Shown in pieces: positions 1 through 9,074 of a stretch of DNA of 64,000 bases. The position numbers and the translations under genes are program-made. Origin of the DNA: an uncultured Pseudomonadota bacterium (GTDB lineage Bacteria; Pseudomonadota; Zetaproteobacteria; Mariprofundales; Mariprofundaceae); NCBI GenBank assembly GCA_913055645.1, contig CAJXLC010000009.1:1-64000 (forward strand), read 5' to 3'. The notes under the pieces are model-generated. The model was given only the letters and a program-made list of their open reading frames with translations. It did not search any database and was not told the origin of the DNA. Every line of letters begins with the position of its first letter. Position 1 is the stretch's first letter.

Positions 1-100
1 CATTAGGTTGGACTTGTTGAATAATGCGCACTAAACTCATTGAATCAGATAAGTCGCCATAATGTAGAATAAATTTACAATCCATTTTATGGGGGTCTTG
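1..100 (-). pseudogene. GDP-mannose 4,6-dehydratase fragment joined in frame to fadE
   Basis: The first 100 bases, read on the minus strand, encode QDPH followed by a segment with HYGDLSDSMSLVRIIQQVQP. This matches the region after the Rossmann start of GDP-mannose 4,6-dehydratases (E. coli Gmd has YQDPH, then LHYGDLSD and VQP). It continues in the same reading frame as fadE with no stop between them. The Gmd N-terminus, including its nucleotide-binding glycines, is absent and replaced by FadE. The rest runs off the window edge. It is either an in-frame recombination product or an assembly chimera. The family match is strong although only about 33 residues are visible. Confidence 0.7.
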
Positions 101-2377
101 ATTTTTTTTGCCCAAGCTTTCACTGAGTTTTTTTAATATGGCATCAGCGGCAATAATATTATCTAAGACTAACTCCATTGTACCAACGGAATTGTTGTCG
201 TTAGCTGTTAGATAAATACCTTCACAAAGCCTAGAGCGAGTCTCAGAGGGCTGCATCATCATAACAGCCACATGATGCCCAAGATTATCGTCTGGCGGTG
301 TCAGAGGGCGTCCCCAGAAAAAGAATTTCCATCGCATCAATGTGCCTATACAACGACTGGGGAAATTATGGAATAAATCGTATATGGCTTCTTGAGCTTT
401 ATACAAATTAGATTCTAATGAATATTTAACTAGAGCTAAATCTTCTTGATGACGACCGTCATCTTGATATTTTTTTAAAATGGCAGAAGCAATAAATAAA
501 CGACTCAAAACATCACCAAGACGCGCGGAAATTTTTTCTCGCCTTTTTAGTTCTCCACCCAATATGCCTAAAGTCATATCAGCCGAAAAAGCGAGTACTG
601 CACTGAAACGATTAATAATTTGGTAGTATTTCTTGGTCTCATCTCTGAAGGGTGAGCGACTAAATTTTGAACCCGTAAATCCGAGCCATGCTGCTTTCAC
701 AAAGTTACTCAGAGCAAAGCCTAGATGACTAAATAGAGCGCTATCAAATTTTTTGATGCCTTCTTCAGCAACAGGGTGGTGGATGGCATTAATTTCATCG
801 AGTAAATAAGGATGGCATCTTAATGATCCCTGTCCAAAAATTATGAGAGAACGAGTGAGAATATTCGCACCTTCCACCGTAATGCCAACAGGTATAGTTT
901 GATACATACGTGCCAAATAATTCGATGGTCCCATGCAAATACCACGCCCACCATGCACATCCATGCCATCATTCACTACCTGACGCATGCTTTCGGTTAA
1001 ATAATATTTCACAATCGCAGTAATCACAGCAGGTCGTTCACCCTGATCCAACATGGATAATGTAAGCAACCTTGTCGAATCCATCATATAGGTCAGCCCA
1101 CCAATGCGAGACATCGCTTCTTGCACACCTTCAAACTTACCAACTGGAAGGTGAAACTGTTTACGAACCCGTGCATAAGCACCTGTTGTCTGACTCACGC
1201 GTTTACCAGCCCCAACACTTAAAGCAGGTAAAGAAATACCACGCCCTACTGCCAACCTCTCAACCAGCATCTGCCAACCTTTGCCAATATATGCCTCCCC
1301 ACCAATCAACCAATCCATCGGCACAAACACATCTTTACCACTATTGGGTCCATTCATAAAAGCTGCATTGAGTGGGTAATGCCTGCGCCCTATTTTTACA
1401 CCCTTGGTAGCCGTCGGAATCAATGCACATGAGATACCCAAATCTTTAGTGTCGCCCAATAAACCATCAGGATCATAAGCATGAAAAGCCAGACCAAGCA
1501 CCGTCGCAACTGGTCCTAACGTGATATAACGTTTTTCCCAGTTAATGCGAAATCCAAGCACTTCCTTGCCCTTATATTTAACTTTACAAACCACACCAAC
1601 ATCCGTCATTGCTCCCGCATCAGAGCCAGCAACTGGACTGGTTAACGCGAAACAAGGGATTTCCTCACCTTTCGCAAGTTTGGATAAATAATGTTTCTTC
1701 TGGGTATCTGTACCATAAGATAAAAGCAATTCTGCGGGACCCAAAGAGTTCGGAACCATCACCGTTACAGCTGCGGTTAAAGAGCGACTAGCTATTTTTT
1801 GTACAACTTGCGAATGCGCATACGCCGAAAAATCTAAGCCGCCATACTCTTTAGGAATAATCATACCAAAAAAGCCATGTGATTTGATAAATTCCCACAC
1901 CTCTGGTGATAAATCATTACGTTTATGCGTAATATCCCAGTCATCAAGCATACTGCACAAGACTTCAACATCGGAGTCTAAAAAATTCTTCTCTTCATCC
2001 GTTAGTTTATTTTTTGGTATATGAAATAACTTTTGCCAATCAGGATTGCCAGAAAATAATTCAGCATCCCAGCCTACTGTGCCTGATTCCATTGCTTCTT
2101 TTTCACTGTTGGAAATCGGCGGTAATGATTGTTTCATATGCTGAAATAACGGCTCTGTCAGCCAACGCTTGCGCATTTCAGACCAGTGCAATGGAATCAT
2201 ACAAACAGCAAATATCAGCCACAGAGCTATAGCTAAACCGCCACCAATCCAATCCAATGCCGTTATCACAAACAATGCCCCTGCAATGGTTGTTGTCCAA
2301 ACCAACAACGACAGTTGAACGCGAACAAGCGTAAATAACAACACAAAAACGAATGCCAACAAAACAAACCACTGCAT
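101..2377 (-). CDS. fadE: Acyl-CoA dehydrogenase FadE, C-terminus replaced
   Basis: First oxidation of fatty-acid beta-oxidation: FAD-dependent acyl-CoA to 2-enoyl-CoA. The translation follows E. coli FadE almost throughout: an N-terminal hydrophobic region (about residues 1-60), then MIIPKEYGGL, CFALTSPVAGSDAG, GPNSGKDVFVP, TVEGANILTRS and LGGELKRRE in the expected order. I checked the frame at several places and found no stop. The start at 2377 has a GGAGGT ribosome site. FadE homology stops at LGKKN (about residue 759), some 50 residues short of the usual end, where Gmd sequence begins. Missing the tail could impair assembly or activity. It lies upstream of the left edge and is preceded by fadL on the same strand. 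Confidence 0.9.
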
Positions 2378-2470
2378 AGATACCTCCAAACACATGACTA
2401 TTTTAAAAATAGCTAAACTTTAGTCTTAGTTTAGACCAAGTCCTTTCACATCACCAACTTATTGAGACAT

Positions 2471-2498
2471 AAAAAAAGGGAGCCGAAGCTCCCCTTTT
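2471..2498 (-). terminator. Rho-independent terminator after fadL
   Basis: On the minus strand a six-base-pair GGGAGC/GCTCCC stem with a TTCG tetraloop is followed by seven T. It lies just beyond the fadL stop codon and separates fadL from fadE. Confidence 0.9.
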
Positions 2499-2515
2499 AG
2501 ATACCTTAAACAAAA

Positions 2516-3769
2516 TTAAAATCGCAAAGTATAATCAGCCGAGAACACATGAATATTAGCTTTATATGTACCATTGCGTTGCGTTCCTGCAGGCGGAGGC
2601 GTTGTTGCAGATGCTGTTTGATTGCGGTCTTTCACTAAAATATAACCATATGTAAGATTCAACGTTCCTGCTGAAAAATCTTGACCATAACCAATAGTAA
2701 AAAAGTTTCTGTCGTTACCGGCAATTCGGGGAGAAAAATTGGTATCATCAATAGGGCTGGGATTAAATCCATAACCTGCTCGCAGGTGCATATCTTTTTG
2801 AAAGGACCATTCTGTACCCAAAGAAAACGATGTTGTTGCTTTCCAGTTCTCTCTCACTGTCTTAGTAGAGCCTGTAATTGCATTCAAAGCCGATGTACCA
2901 TAATCAAATTTTAATTGATCAAAAGTTTTCCAGTTGACCCAATCCACCTGAGCACTAACCAAAACATTTTCTATAGGGTGAAATGATATACCCCCTGATA
3001 CCATGTCTGGTGTGGTAACTGATGTCTTAACTGCTGATGATGCGCCTGTTAATCCTGCAAAACCCAGTGCTTTGCCGCCAATTGCCCTTCCTGTAACATC
3101 TATTTTTACACGGCTACGATACGTCAAGCCCGCATTAAAACTATCGCTCTTATAAAAGATAGCTGCATTACCACCCCACCCATTACCATTACCATGTTGT
3201 GTCACAGCTGTACTGTCAAAAGCCACATTGGATACATTGAAGTACATCACACCAGCCGCAATCGAAAGATTATCATTGATTTTATAAGCAATCGTTGGAT
3301 TCACATTGATCATGCGAATTTCTGAAAAAGTAAGGCTTCCACTAGCGCCTGTTGGATTTACAGGTGTTTGAGCACTGGTAAATGGTGCCCCAGAATTTGT
3401 CCAGTCTGTTGAAAGACCAAATGGCGCATTCACTACAAGTCCAAAAGCAATAGGCGCGTCCTCCATATTATAACCCACATAACCAAACGGGATCACATGA
3501 CTCTTCTTATCCATGGAATACCCTGTGCCAGTGGCCGCAGTATAATCAACCGTTGGTATCGCAACTTGACCACCTGCTGTAATCGAAACACCATCCTGAA
3601 ATACTAAAGCCGCAGGATTATACCACGCTGCTGTTGTATCATCGGCAACACCTGTAAAAGCATTTGCCAAACTCATCGCTTTCGTTCCTTGATCTTTCAC
3701 CGCAAAGCCCGATGCAAAGGCTGTCGAACTAAATAATAAAATCATCAAAAATGTAAATAAATGCCGCAT
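2516..3769 (-). CDS. fadL: FadL/TodX-family outer-membrane transport protein
   Basis: A 417-residue beta-barrel for uptake of long-chain fatty acids or other hydrophobic molecules across the outer membrane. The start at 3769 (MRHLFTF) is chosen because AAGGGAGG precedes it; an upstream in-frame ATG has no ribosome site. A signal peptide ending AFA-SG is followed by the family's N-terminal hatch signature, including NAFTGVADDTTAAWYNPAAL. The protein ends in an aromatic residue (TLRF), typical of Bam-assembled barrels. Its closeness to fadE suggests fatty acid or hydrocarbon use, but members of the family also carry toluene and other compounds, so the substrate is not fixed by sequence. Confidence 0.9.
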   Translation of the reverse strand: MRHLFTFLMILLFSSTAFASGFAVKDQGTKAMSLANAFTGVADDTTAAWYNPAALVFQDGVSITAGGQVAIPTVDYTAATGTGYSMDKKSHVIPFGYVGYNMEDAPIAFGLVVNAPFGLSTDWTNSGAPFTSAQTPVNPTGASGSLTFSEIRMINVNPTIAYKINDNLSIAAGVMYFNVSNVAFDSTAVTQHGNGNGWGGNAAIFYKSDSFNAGLTYRSRVKIDVTGRAIGGKALGFAGLTGASSAVKTSVTTPDMVSGGISFHPIENVLVSAQVDWVNWKTFDQLKFDYGTSALNAITGSTKTVRENWKATTSFSLGTEWSFQKDMHLRAGYGFNPSPIDDTNFSPRIAGNDRNFFTIGYGQDFSAGTLNLTYGYILVKDRNQTASATTPPPAGTQRNGTYKANIHVFSADYTLRF

Positions 3770-3838
3770 AAATCCTCCCTTAAAGATTAAAGCCACCTGC
3801 TATTTATAATACAAGATTCAATATCTAGCAAGTTAATT

Positions 3839-5335
3839 TCAACCGTGTGGTTTTCCTTCTACGGTATCTGGAAACACGCTGGATATACTTATCGAACGCC
3901 CATGTGCATCAACACGACGTACATGATGTCGTTTTAATTGGCGTAAACGTCTTACACCACAAGAATGTGCGATCGTACCCACCTCATGCAATAGATTCTC
4001 AACATAATGCGCAACACGTTCGGATTTATCCTCTGGATCCAAACCTGCTTGCAGACGCGGATTATGTGTTGTAATACCAGTTGGACATGTGTTTTTATTG
4101 CATTGCAAGGCTTGAATACAACCTAGAGAAAATAAAAAACCACGTGCAGACACAGCAAAATCAGCCCCCATTGCCAATGCCCATGCAACATCTGCTGGTG
4201 TGATCAACTTGCCAGAACACACGACCTTAATACGCTCACGTAAACCATAACCCACCAAATGATTGACCAGCATCGGCAAACTCTCTGGAATAGGCATACC
4301 GACATAATCCATCAAGGCTTGTGGTGCTGCGCCAGTACCACCATCGGCACTATCTAGGGTAATAAAATCAGGGGCCGCGTCCAATCCACGCTCTTTTACA
4401 GCATCAAACAAATGATCCAAGACATTACAGCCACCCAGTACAAATTTAATACCTACAGGTTTACCCGTTACTCGGCGCACATGCTCAATCATATCCAAAA
4501 TATCATTCGGCGAATCAACATCCACATGTCGATTCGGGCTAATCGAATCTTTCCCCACCTCAATGCCGCGAATTTTCGCTATTTCTTCACTCACCTTGGC
4601 ACCCGGCAACATCCCACCCTTACCTGGTTTTGCACCCTGACTAAGTTTTATTTCAAACATCTTTACCTGCGTATGCGCAGCAATATCCTTAAGCTTTTTA
4701 TCACTTAAATTTCCATCACTATCACGCACACCATACTTTGCCGTTCCAATTTGAAACACCAAATCAGCACCACCTTGCAAGTGATATGGTGACAACCCCC
4801 CCTCACCCGTATTCATCCAGCAACCTGCTTTTGCCGCTCCTTTGGATAAAGCCAGCACTGCTACTTTGGATAATGCACCATAACTCATGCCTGAAATATT
4901 AAATGGACTTTTGGCTTTAAATGGTTGTTCACAACCTGAGCCAATGACAATACTTTGAATCTTTTCAGCGTCTTCTTCCAAAGCTGGAAACGGACAGTTT
5001 ACAAAGAAGATACTACCAACAGGGCTTAAATCACGCGTTGAACCAAAAGCAGCTGTACTATCAACATTCTTCGCGGCTTTATAGACCCATTCACGCTGCG
5101 CGCGATTAAATGGCATTTCTTCTCGATCCATAGCAAAGAAATATTGTCGAAAAAATACCCCTAAATATTCAAAACCACTACGAAAGCGACCAATCAACGG
5201 GTAATTATGCCGGATAGCATTTTTTCGCTGAGAAATATCGACAATGTACAATGTTGTCGCAAATAAGAATAATAATCCCAGTATGCCAATCAACACAACG
5301 CCCATGGCTGTAAATATTTGGTATAATAATTCCAT
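3839..5335 (-). CDS. FMN-binding glutamate synthase-family protein, membrane-anchored
   Basis: A 498-residue protein containing only the synthase/FMN domain of the glutamate synthase large subunit. One N-terminal membrane helix (about residues 8-30) is followed by the FMN barrel with NISGMSYGALS, GEGGLSPYH and KPGKGGMLPG. A CIQALQCNKNTCPTG segment supplies the three cysteines that bind the 3Fe-4S cluster in GltB relatives. The glutaminase domain of true GltB is missing, so classical glutamate synthesis from glutamine is not implied; the reaction is unknown. GAGGAGT precedes the ATG. It is the last gene of a tight operon starting at 8734. Confidence 0.88.
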   Translation of the reverse strand: MELLYQIFTAMGVVLIGILGLLFLFATTLYIVDISQRKNAIRHNYPLIGRFRSGFEYLGVFFRQYFFAMDREEMPFNRAQREWVYKAAKNVDSTAAFGSTRDLSPVGSIFFVNCPFPALEEDAEKIQSIVIGSGCEQPFKAKSPFNISGMSYGALSKVAVLALSKGAAKAGCWMNTGEGGLSPYHLQGGADLVFQIGTAKYGVRDSDGNLSDKKLKDIAAHTQVKMFEIKLSQGAKPGKGGMLPGAKVSEEIAKIRGIEVGKDSISPNRHVDVDSPNDILDMIEHVRRVTGKPVGIKFVLGGCNVLDHLFDAVKERGLDAAPDFITLDSADGGTGAAPQALMDYVGMPIPESLPMLVNHLVGYGLRERIKVVCSGKLITPADVAWALAMGADFAVSARGFLFSLGCIQALQCNKNTCPTGITTHNPRLQAGLDPEDKSERVAHYVENLLHEVGTIAHSCGVRRLRQLKRHHVRRVDAHGRSISISSVFPDTVEGKPHG

Positions 5336-5361
5336 GCATACTCCTCATACCCATTAATCGT

Positions 5362-6120
5362 TCAAAAATAACGTTCCACCCAAGCCGCAATCAATTGTCC
5401 CACATACCGCGCATCGGACGGCTTGCTTAATAAATGATCCGATTGATCCAATGATATATAACTTTTGGGATGTAAGGCGGTCTGAAAGATTGTAGCAGCA
5501 TGGTGAACACCAACCGTCTCATCCAAAGGAGCATGCAGCACCAACAATGCTTTTTTCAATTGGGCAATATCAGAGATAATAGAAACCGATTCCAAATCAT
5601 CTATAAATTGCTGTTTAATCGTAAAATTACGCCCTGCCAACACTACTGTTGCCTCACCAAATTCTTCGATTTTCTTCTTAGAGTCTGAAAACTGTTCTGC
5701 CACATGCGATGGCGAAGCGGGGCTAGCAATGGTTACAACTGCCCGTACGGATTCAATCAAAGCCGCCGCTTTTAAAACGGCTGTACCACCCAAAGAATGC
5801 CCCACGATGATATTGGGTGCATAACCTTCCTGCCTCATAAAATCCGCTGCACTTAAAATATCCTGTACATTCGTGGTAAAATTCGTCTCTGAAAAATCAC
5901 CTTCACTTTCGCCCAGTCCTGTAAAATCAAAACGAAATACAGCAATTCCTTGCGCCAATAAACCTTTGGTAATATGCCCTGCTGCGCGCAAACTTTTGTT
6001 GCAGGTAAAACAATGTGCTAAAAGTACATAAGCACGAGGTTCTTCATCAGGCTTATCCAAACGAGCCGATAACATATACCCCTGATTATTCTTAAAGCTA
6101 CTTTTTTCAATATGCGCCAT
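5362..6120 (-). CDS. Alpha/beta hydrolase
   Basis: A 252-residue serine hydrolase of the alpha/beta fold. The nucleophile elbow GHSLGG lies near residue 107, a likely acid is in HAPLDETV, and the catalytic His is probably in QSDHLL near the end. The N-terminal part (HCFTCNKSLRAAGHI) resembles the hydrolase half of bifunctional hydrolase-OsmC proteins, but no OsmC domain follows. There is no signal peptide, so it should be cytoplasmic. It starts 9 bases after the reductase gene and ends 26 bases before the glutamate-synthase-like gene. The substrate is unknown. Confidence 0.85.
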   Translation of the reverse strand: MAHIEKSSFKNNQGYMLSARLDKPDEEPRAYVLLAHCFTCNKSLRAAGHITKGLLAQGIAVFRFDFTGLGESEGDFSETNFTTNVQDILSAADFMRQEGYAPNIIVGHSLGGTAVLKAAALIESVRAVVTIASPASPSHVAEQFSDSKKKIEEFGEATVVLAGRNFTIKQQFIDDLESVSIISDIAQLKKALLVLHAPLDETVGVHHAATIFQTALHPKSYISLDQSDHLLSKPSDARYVGQLIAAWVERYF

Positions 6121-6129
6121 GTCTAATCG

Positions 6130-7563
6130 CTAAAACCAACGCATCAAGAAACGTACAATCTTTTTCGTGCCTTCAGAAAATAATTTTTCTGTATAAAAAC
6201 TGCCTGCAATGCGCTTATTTACTTCCGATAATGTCGGGTACGGCGCAATCATCGAAGCCATTGCACCAATTTTCATTTTCTGACTGATGGCTAGAATCCA
6301 AGGCTGAATCAACTCACCCGCATGCATGCCAACAATGGTTGCGCCTAAAATACGTCCATTTTTTTCTGTCACAACTTTTACCATGCCTTCAGTACGTTTT
6401 TCAGCTTGCGCACGATCATTTTCTTCAAATTTCCAACGCAATACCCGTACAGACTTACCCGCACTTTCAGCATCCGCTTCTGTCATACCCACATGCGCCA
6501 ATTCTGGATCAGTATAAGTCACCCAAGGTACAGCTGAATAATCAACTTTGGCAGGTAATTTAAACAACATATTACGAATCACAATGCCTGCCTGATAAGC
6601 TGCCATATGCGTAAATTGATACGGACCTGCCACATCTCCAATGGCAAAAATACGTTTATTGGAGCTTCTCAAGCGTGCATCAACGTCAACGCCACATGGA
6701 CTATATTTCACACCTGCTGCTTCCAAATTCAATCCATTCACATTAGCGCGCCTACCTGTGGCAATGAGTATATGTGAACCGTCTACACATGCTTTTTCAG
6801 GGTTGCTTTCATCACCCATTTCACAGTGTGCACTGATACCTTTATCCGTTTTCTCGATACGCAAATTGCGTCCACCTTCATAAAAGTCCATGCCTTCATC
6901 ACGCAAACGGTCAATGACAATCTGTGCCAATTCACGATCATCTTTCATCAGTAACCGCGCCAGTTCCATCACCGTTACCTTAGCTCCCAAACGACGATGT
7001 GCTTGTGCCATTTCAATACCAATCGGACCACCACCAATCACAATTAAATGATCAATGGCTTCTTTGTTATCAAAGATGTTTTCATTGGTAAAATAATCGA
7101 CAGTGTCCAAACCTTCAATGGGTGGCACAAATGCTGAAGAACCAGTCGCCAGTACAAAATACTTGGCTTTTACTTGCACATCACCTGCTTGCACTGTCTT
7201 TTCATCCACAAACTCCGCCGCAGCCTGAATAACCTTCACACCCAAGCCTTCAAAACGCTCCACAGAATCATTCGGCGCAATCGCAGCAATCACACCGTGA
7301 ACATGCTTATGCACCACAGCCCAATCCACCATCGGCTCGTGCGACTGTATGCCAAAGGCTGTCGATTCGCGCATATTTTGTGCTACATGCCCTGCAGCAA
7401 GTATTGCTTTGGATGGCACACAACCTGTATTCAGACAATCACCACCCATCGCCGCCTTTTCAATCAACACAACACTAGCACCCATTTGTGATGCGCCAGC
7501 GGCAACAGATAAACCACCCGAACCTGCTCCAATCACACAAATATCCGTTTGGATTATGCTCAT
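6130..7563 (-). CDS. MerA/Lpd-like FAD disulfide oxidoreductase, catalytic His replaced
   Basis: A 477-residue flavoprotein of the dihydrolipoamide dehydrogenase/mercuric reductase class. It has an N-terminal FAD fold (GAGSGGL), the redox-active disulfide in GGDCLNTGCVPSK, an NAD(P) fold (IGGGPIGIE) and a second FAD motif (RIFAIGDVAG). At the C-terminus, where Lpd and glutathione reductase carry HPT-x-x-E, this protein has APYPTLSE, so Tyr replaces the catalytic His. There is also no C-terminal vicinal Cys pair as in MerA and no heavy-metal domain. It is therefore neither a standard E3 subunit nor mercuric reductase. Its start overlaps the TVP38 gene by 4 bases, a pairing often seen in bacteria. 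Confidence 0.9.
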   Translation of the reverse strand: MSIIQTDICVIGAGSGGLSVAAGASQMGASVVLIEKAAMGGDCLNTGCVPSKAILAAGHVAQNMRESTAFGIQSHEPMVDWAVVHKHVHGVIAAIAPNDSVERFEGLGVKVIQAAAEFVDEKTVQAGDVQVKAKYFVLATGSSAFVPPIEGLDTVDYFTNENIFDNKEAIDHLIVIGGGPIGIEMAQAHRRLGAKVTVMELARLLMKDDRELAQIVIDRLRDEGMDFYEGGRNLRIEKTDKGISAHCEMGDESNPEKACVDGSHILIATGRRANVNGLNLEAAGVKYSPCGVDVDARLRSSNKRIFAIGDVAGPYQFTHMAAYQAGIVIRNMLFKLPAKVDYSAVPWVTYTDPELAHVGMTEADAESAGKSVRVLRWKFEENDRAQAEKRTEGMVKVVTEKNGRILGATIVGMHAGELIQPWILAISQKMKIGAMASMIAPYPTLSEVNKRIAGSFYTEKLFSEGTKKIVRFLMRWF

Positions 7564-8294
7564 AATGTTTCTCCTGATGATTTCTTTGCACTACCTTTGG
7601 TCTTCGTAAAACGTTTATATATAACAGGTACAAGTGCCAATAAACCCAGACCTAAAAATGCTCCCATGATTTCAGGTGTTAGAATACTGGCTGCTGAAAA
7701 GCTTTCACCCTGCTCAAACACCTTGCCCAGACCACTACCCGCCAAGGCATATACAAACGTTGCTGGCATAATGCCAAAGAATGTTGCCACGAGATAAACA
7801 CGCAATGGTACACCCAAAAAAGCAGGTGCAAGGTTTACCAAAAAGAACGGGAATATCGGCACAAGGCGTAAAATAAACATATAACTCCAGACATCTTCTT
7901 CAAAGCCTGACTGCAATTTTTTCACAGATTCTCCTGCCTTTGCCAATAAAAAATCACCAAGCGATGTCTTAGCAATAAGAAACAGCATCGTTGCTCCGAA
8001 CGTTGCTCCCGTCACCGCCATGACCGTGCCCCAGACTGCCCCAAATAAGAATCCACCACTTAACGTCATGACAGAGCCTCCTGGCAGAGATAACGTCACC
8101 ACCAAGATATAAATACCAATATAGGTAAGCGATGCCATGATTGGATGCATAGAAACTTGCTCTGATAGAGCATGGCGATGTTCCGCCAATGCATCAAAAC
8201 TTAAATACTTCCCTAAATCCAATATAAAAAATAAAGCAATCGCGACAGCGATCACCAGTATAGGCATAATACGTTTTAATATATCCATCATCAT
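7560..8294 (-). CDS. TVP38/TMEM64-family (DedA-superfamily) membrane protein
   Basis: A 244-residue inner-membrane protein with about six hydrophobic segments. The core carries the VTT/SNARE-associated signature: LPGGSVMTLSGGFLFG, then LRLVPIFPFFLVNLAPAFLGV. Members of this superfamily are implicated in lipid scrambling or ion-coupled transport, but the role here is unknown. It overlaps both neighbours by four bases (8291-8294 and 7560-7563), so translation is very likely coupled with the periplasmic protein upstream and the reductase downstream. Confidence 0.9.
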   Translation of the reverse strand: MMMDILKRIMPILVIAVAIALFFILDLGKYLSFDALAEHRHALSEQVSMHPIMASLTYIGIYILVVTLSLPGGSVMTLSGGFLFGAVWGTVMAVTGATFGATMLFLIAKTSLGDFLLAKAGESVKKLQSGFEEDVWSYMFILRLVPIFPFFLVNLAPAFLGVPLRVYLVATFFGIMPATFVYALAGSGLGKVFEQGESFSAASILTPEIMGAFLGLGLLALVPVIYKRFTKTKGSAKKSSGETL

Positions 8295-8734
8295 TCTACC
8301 AACAAATGATAATCAGGTGTTGGATTCAAAGGGCAGGAATAAAGATACTCACCTTTTTTTAACGTAATGGCATAATCTTTAAATCCGTCAGTTTGAATAC
8401 CTCCCCCTGATACAGATGGTAACGTAAAACGATCCAAACCCTTACCTCGCAACCAGAAACCCAAAGTATACGGCACATCACGGTTGCGAACGCGAAAAAC
8501 ATAAGCACCAGGCTTCAAATGCAATGTTTCGCTCAAAGCCAATCGTTTATCCTGTGTGCGCTGATTAATAGCAATACAATCTTCTGCTTTTTTTGTTTGA
8601 AAAGCATAATCCTGAGATTCTACTTCTACAAACTGACACGCTGTTTGCGTTAACTTAATCACAACAGGTTCAGCCAATGCCTGCCCACTCACCAATAACG
8701 ATAAAACCATCACGCCTAAAAACCACACATACAT
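8291..8734 (-). CDS. Secreted cupredoxin-like protein with degenerate metal site
   Basis: A 147-residue protein. The start at 8734 (MYVWFLG) has an AAAGGAG site seven bases upstream; longer starts do not. The signal peptide ends QALA. The mature part ends with a cupredoxin-like pattern: GAYVFRVRNRDVPYTLGF, then GEYLYSCPLNPTPDYHLL. In true cupredoxins the first loop carries a copper His where this protein has Tyr (VPYTLGF), and the Cys-x2-His-x4-Met loop is not conserved, so copper binding is doubtful. Three cysteines remain. It is the first gene of the operon running to 3839. Function is unknown and the fold call is moderate. Confidence 0.6.
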   Translation of the reverse strand: MYVWFLGVMVLSLLVSGQALAEPVVIKLTQTACQFVEVESQDYAFQTKKAEDCIAINQRTQDKRLALSETLHLKPGAYVFRVRNRDVPYTLGFWLRGKGLDRFTLPSVSGGGIQTDGFKDYAITLKKGEYLYSCPLNPTPDYHLLVE

Positions 8735-8831
8735 CGGCAACTCCTTTACTGTTTTGTGGTGGTCGCCATGTTTCCTTTTCAATTACACACCTTAGATAAC
8801 TTTATGTCATGTGCTTTGATATATTGGCTTC

Positions 8832-8897
8832 TCTTTTAAGACGAGACTACATAAAATACACGTCATTCGCGGGAATGACGGCTGATTTACTATATAA
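8832..8897 (-). repeat. Dispersed palindromic repeat B, copy 1
   Basis: It starts with TTTTAAGACGAGAC and contains the near-palindrome GTCATTCGCGGGAATGAC. It matches the reverse complement of copy 2 (45932-46028) over about 60 bases. The core is of the widespread extragenic GTCATTCCCGCGAA type. Confidence 0.75.
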
Positions 8898-8917
8898 GCT
8901 GTAGTAAATCAGCCTAA

Positions 8918-9049
8918 GGAAGTGCGGATTAAAGGTGTCATCTCGACCGAAGTGGAGAGAACTATTTTTCAACATCATTTTGCAAAAAAATATCTTTCGA
9001 CTTCGCTCAAGATGACCAATCATGTCAAATGGCGTTAATCAGCGCTTCC
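8918..9049 (-). repeat. Dispersed inverted repeat A, copy 1
   Basis: An imperfect palindrome. TCATCTCGACCGAAGTGGAG on the left pairs with CTTTCGACTTCGCTCAAGAT on the right, around an A/T-rich middle. Outer parts include TGGCGTTAATCAGCGCTTCC, shared with copies at 40198, 42009 and 46071. This copy is inverted relative to the other three. Confidence 0.85.
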
Positions 9050-9074
9050 CTAAATCCAACATACTCCTAGTGCC

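Larger units (their letters stand above)
8735..9074. other. Gap between sucB and the cupredoxin-like operon, filled by repeats
   Basis: No gene is visible here. It contains a copy of palindromic repeat B (8832-8897), a 13-bp perfect inverted repeat at 8880-8914 and a full copy of repeat A (8918-9049). The promoter of the 8734 operon must lie here or further upstream; I see no convincing -35/-10 pair. The inverted repeat lacks a T-run on either strand. Confidence 0.7.

Noticed and set aside
3770-3838. Sigma-70 promoter before fadL
   Set aside because: TTGCTA and TATTAT are present on the minus strand but only 14 bases apart, which is too short to be convincing.
6130-7563. Calling the reductase mercuric reductase or the E3 subunit of the nearby SucAB complex
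   Set aside because: There is no heavy-metal domain, no C-terminal Cys pair, and the His of the HPT-x-x-E dyad is Tyr. Neither activity is supported.
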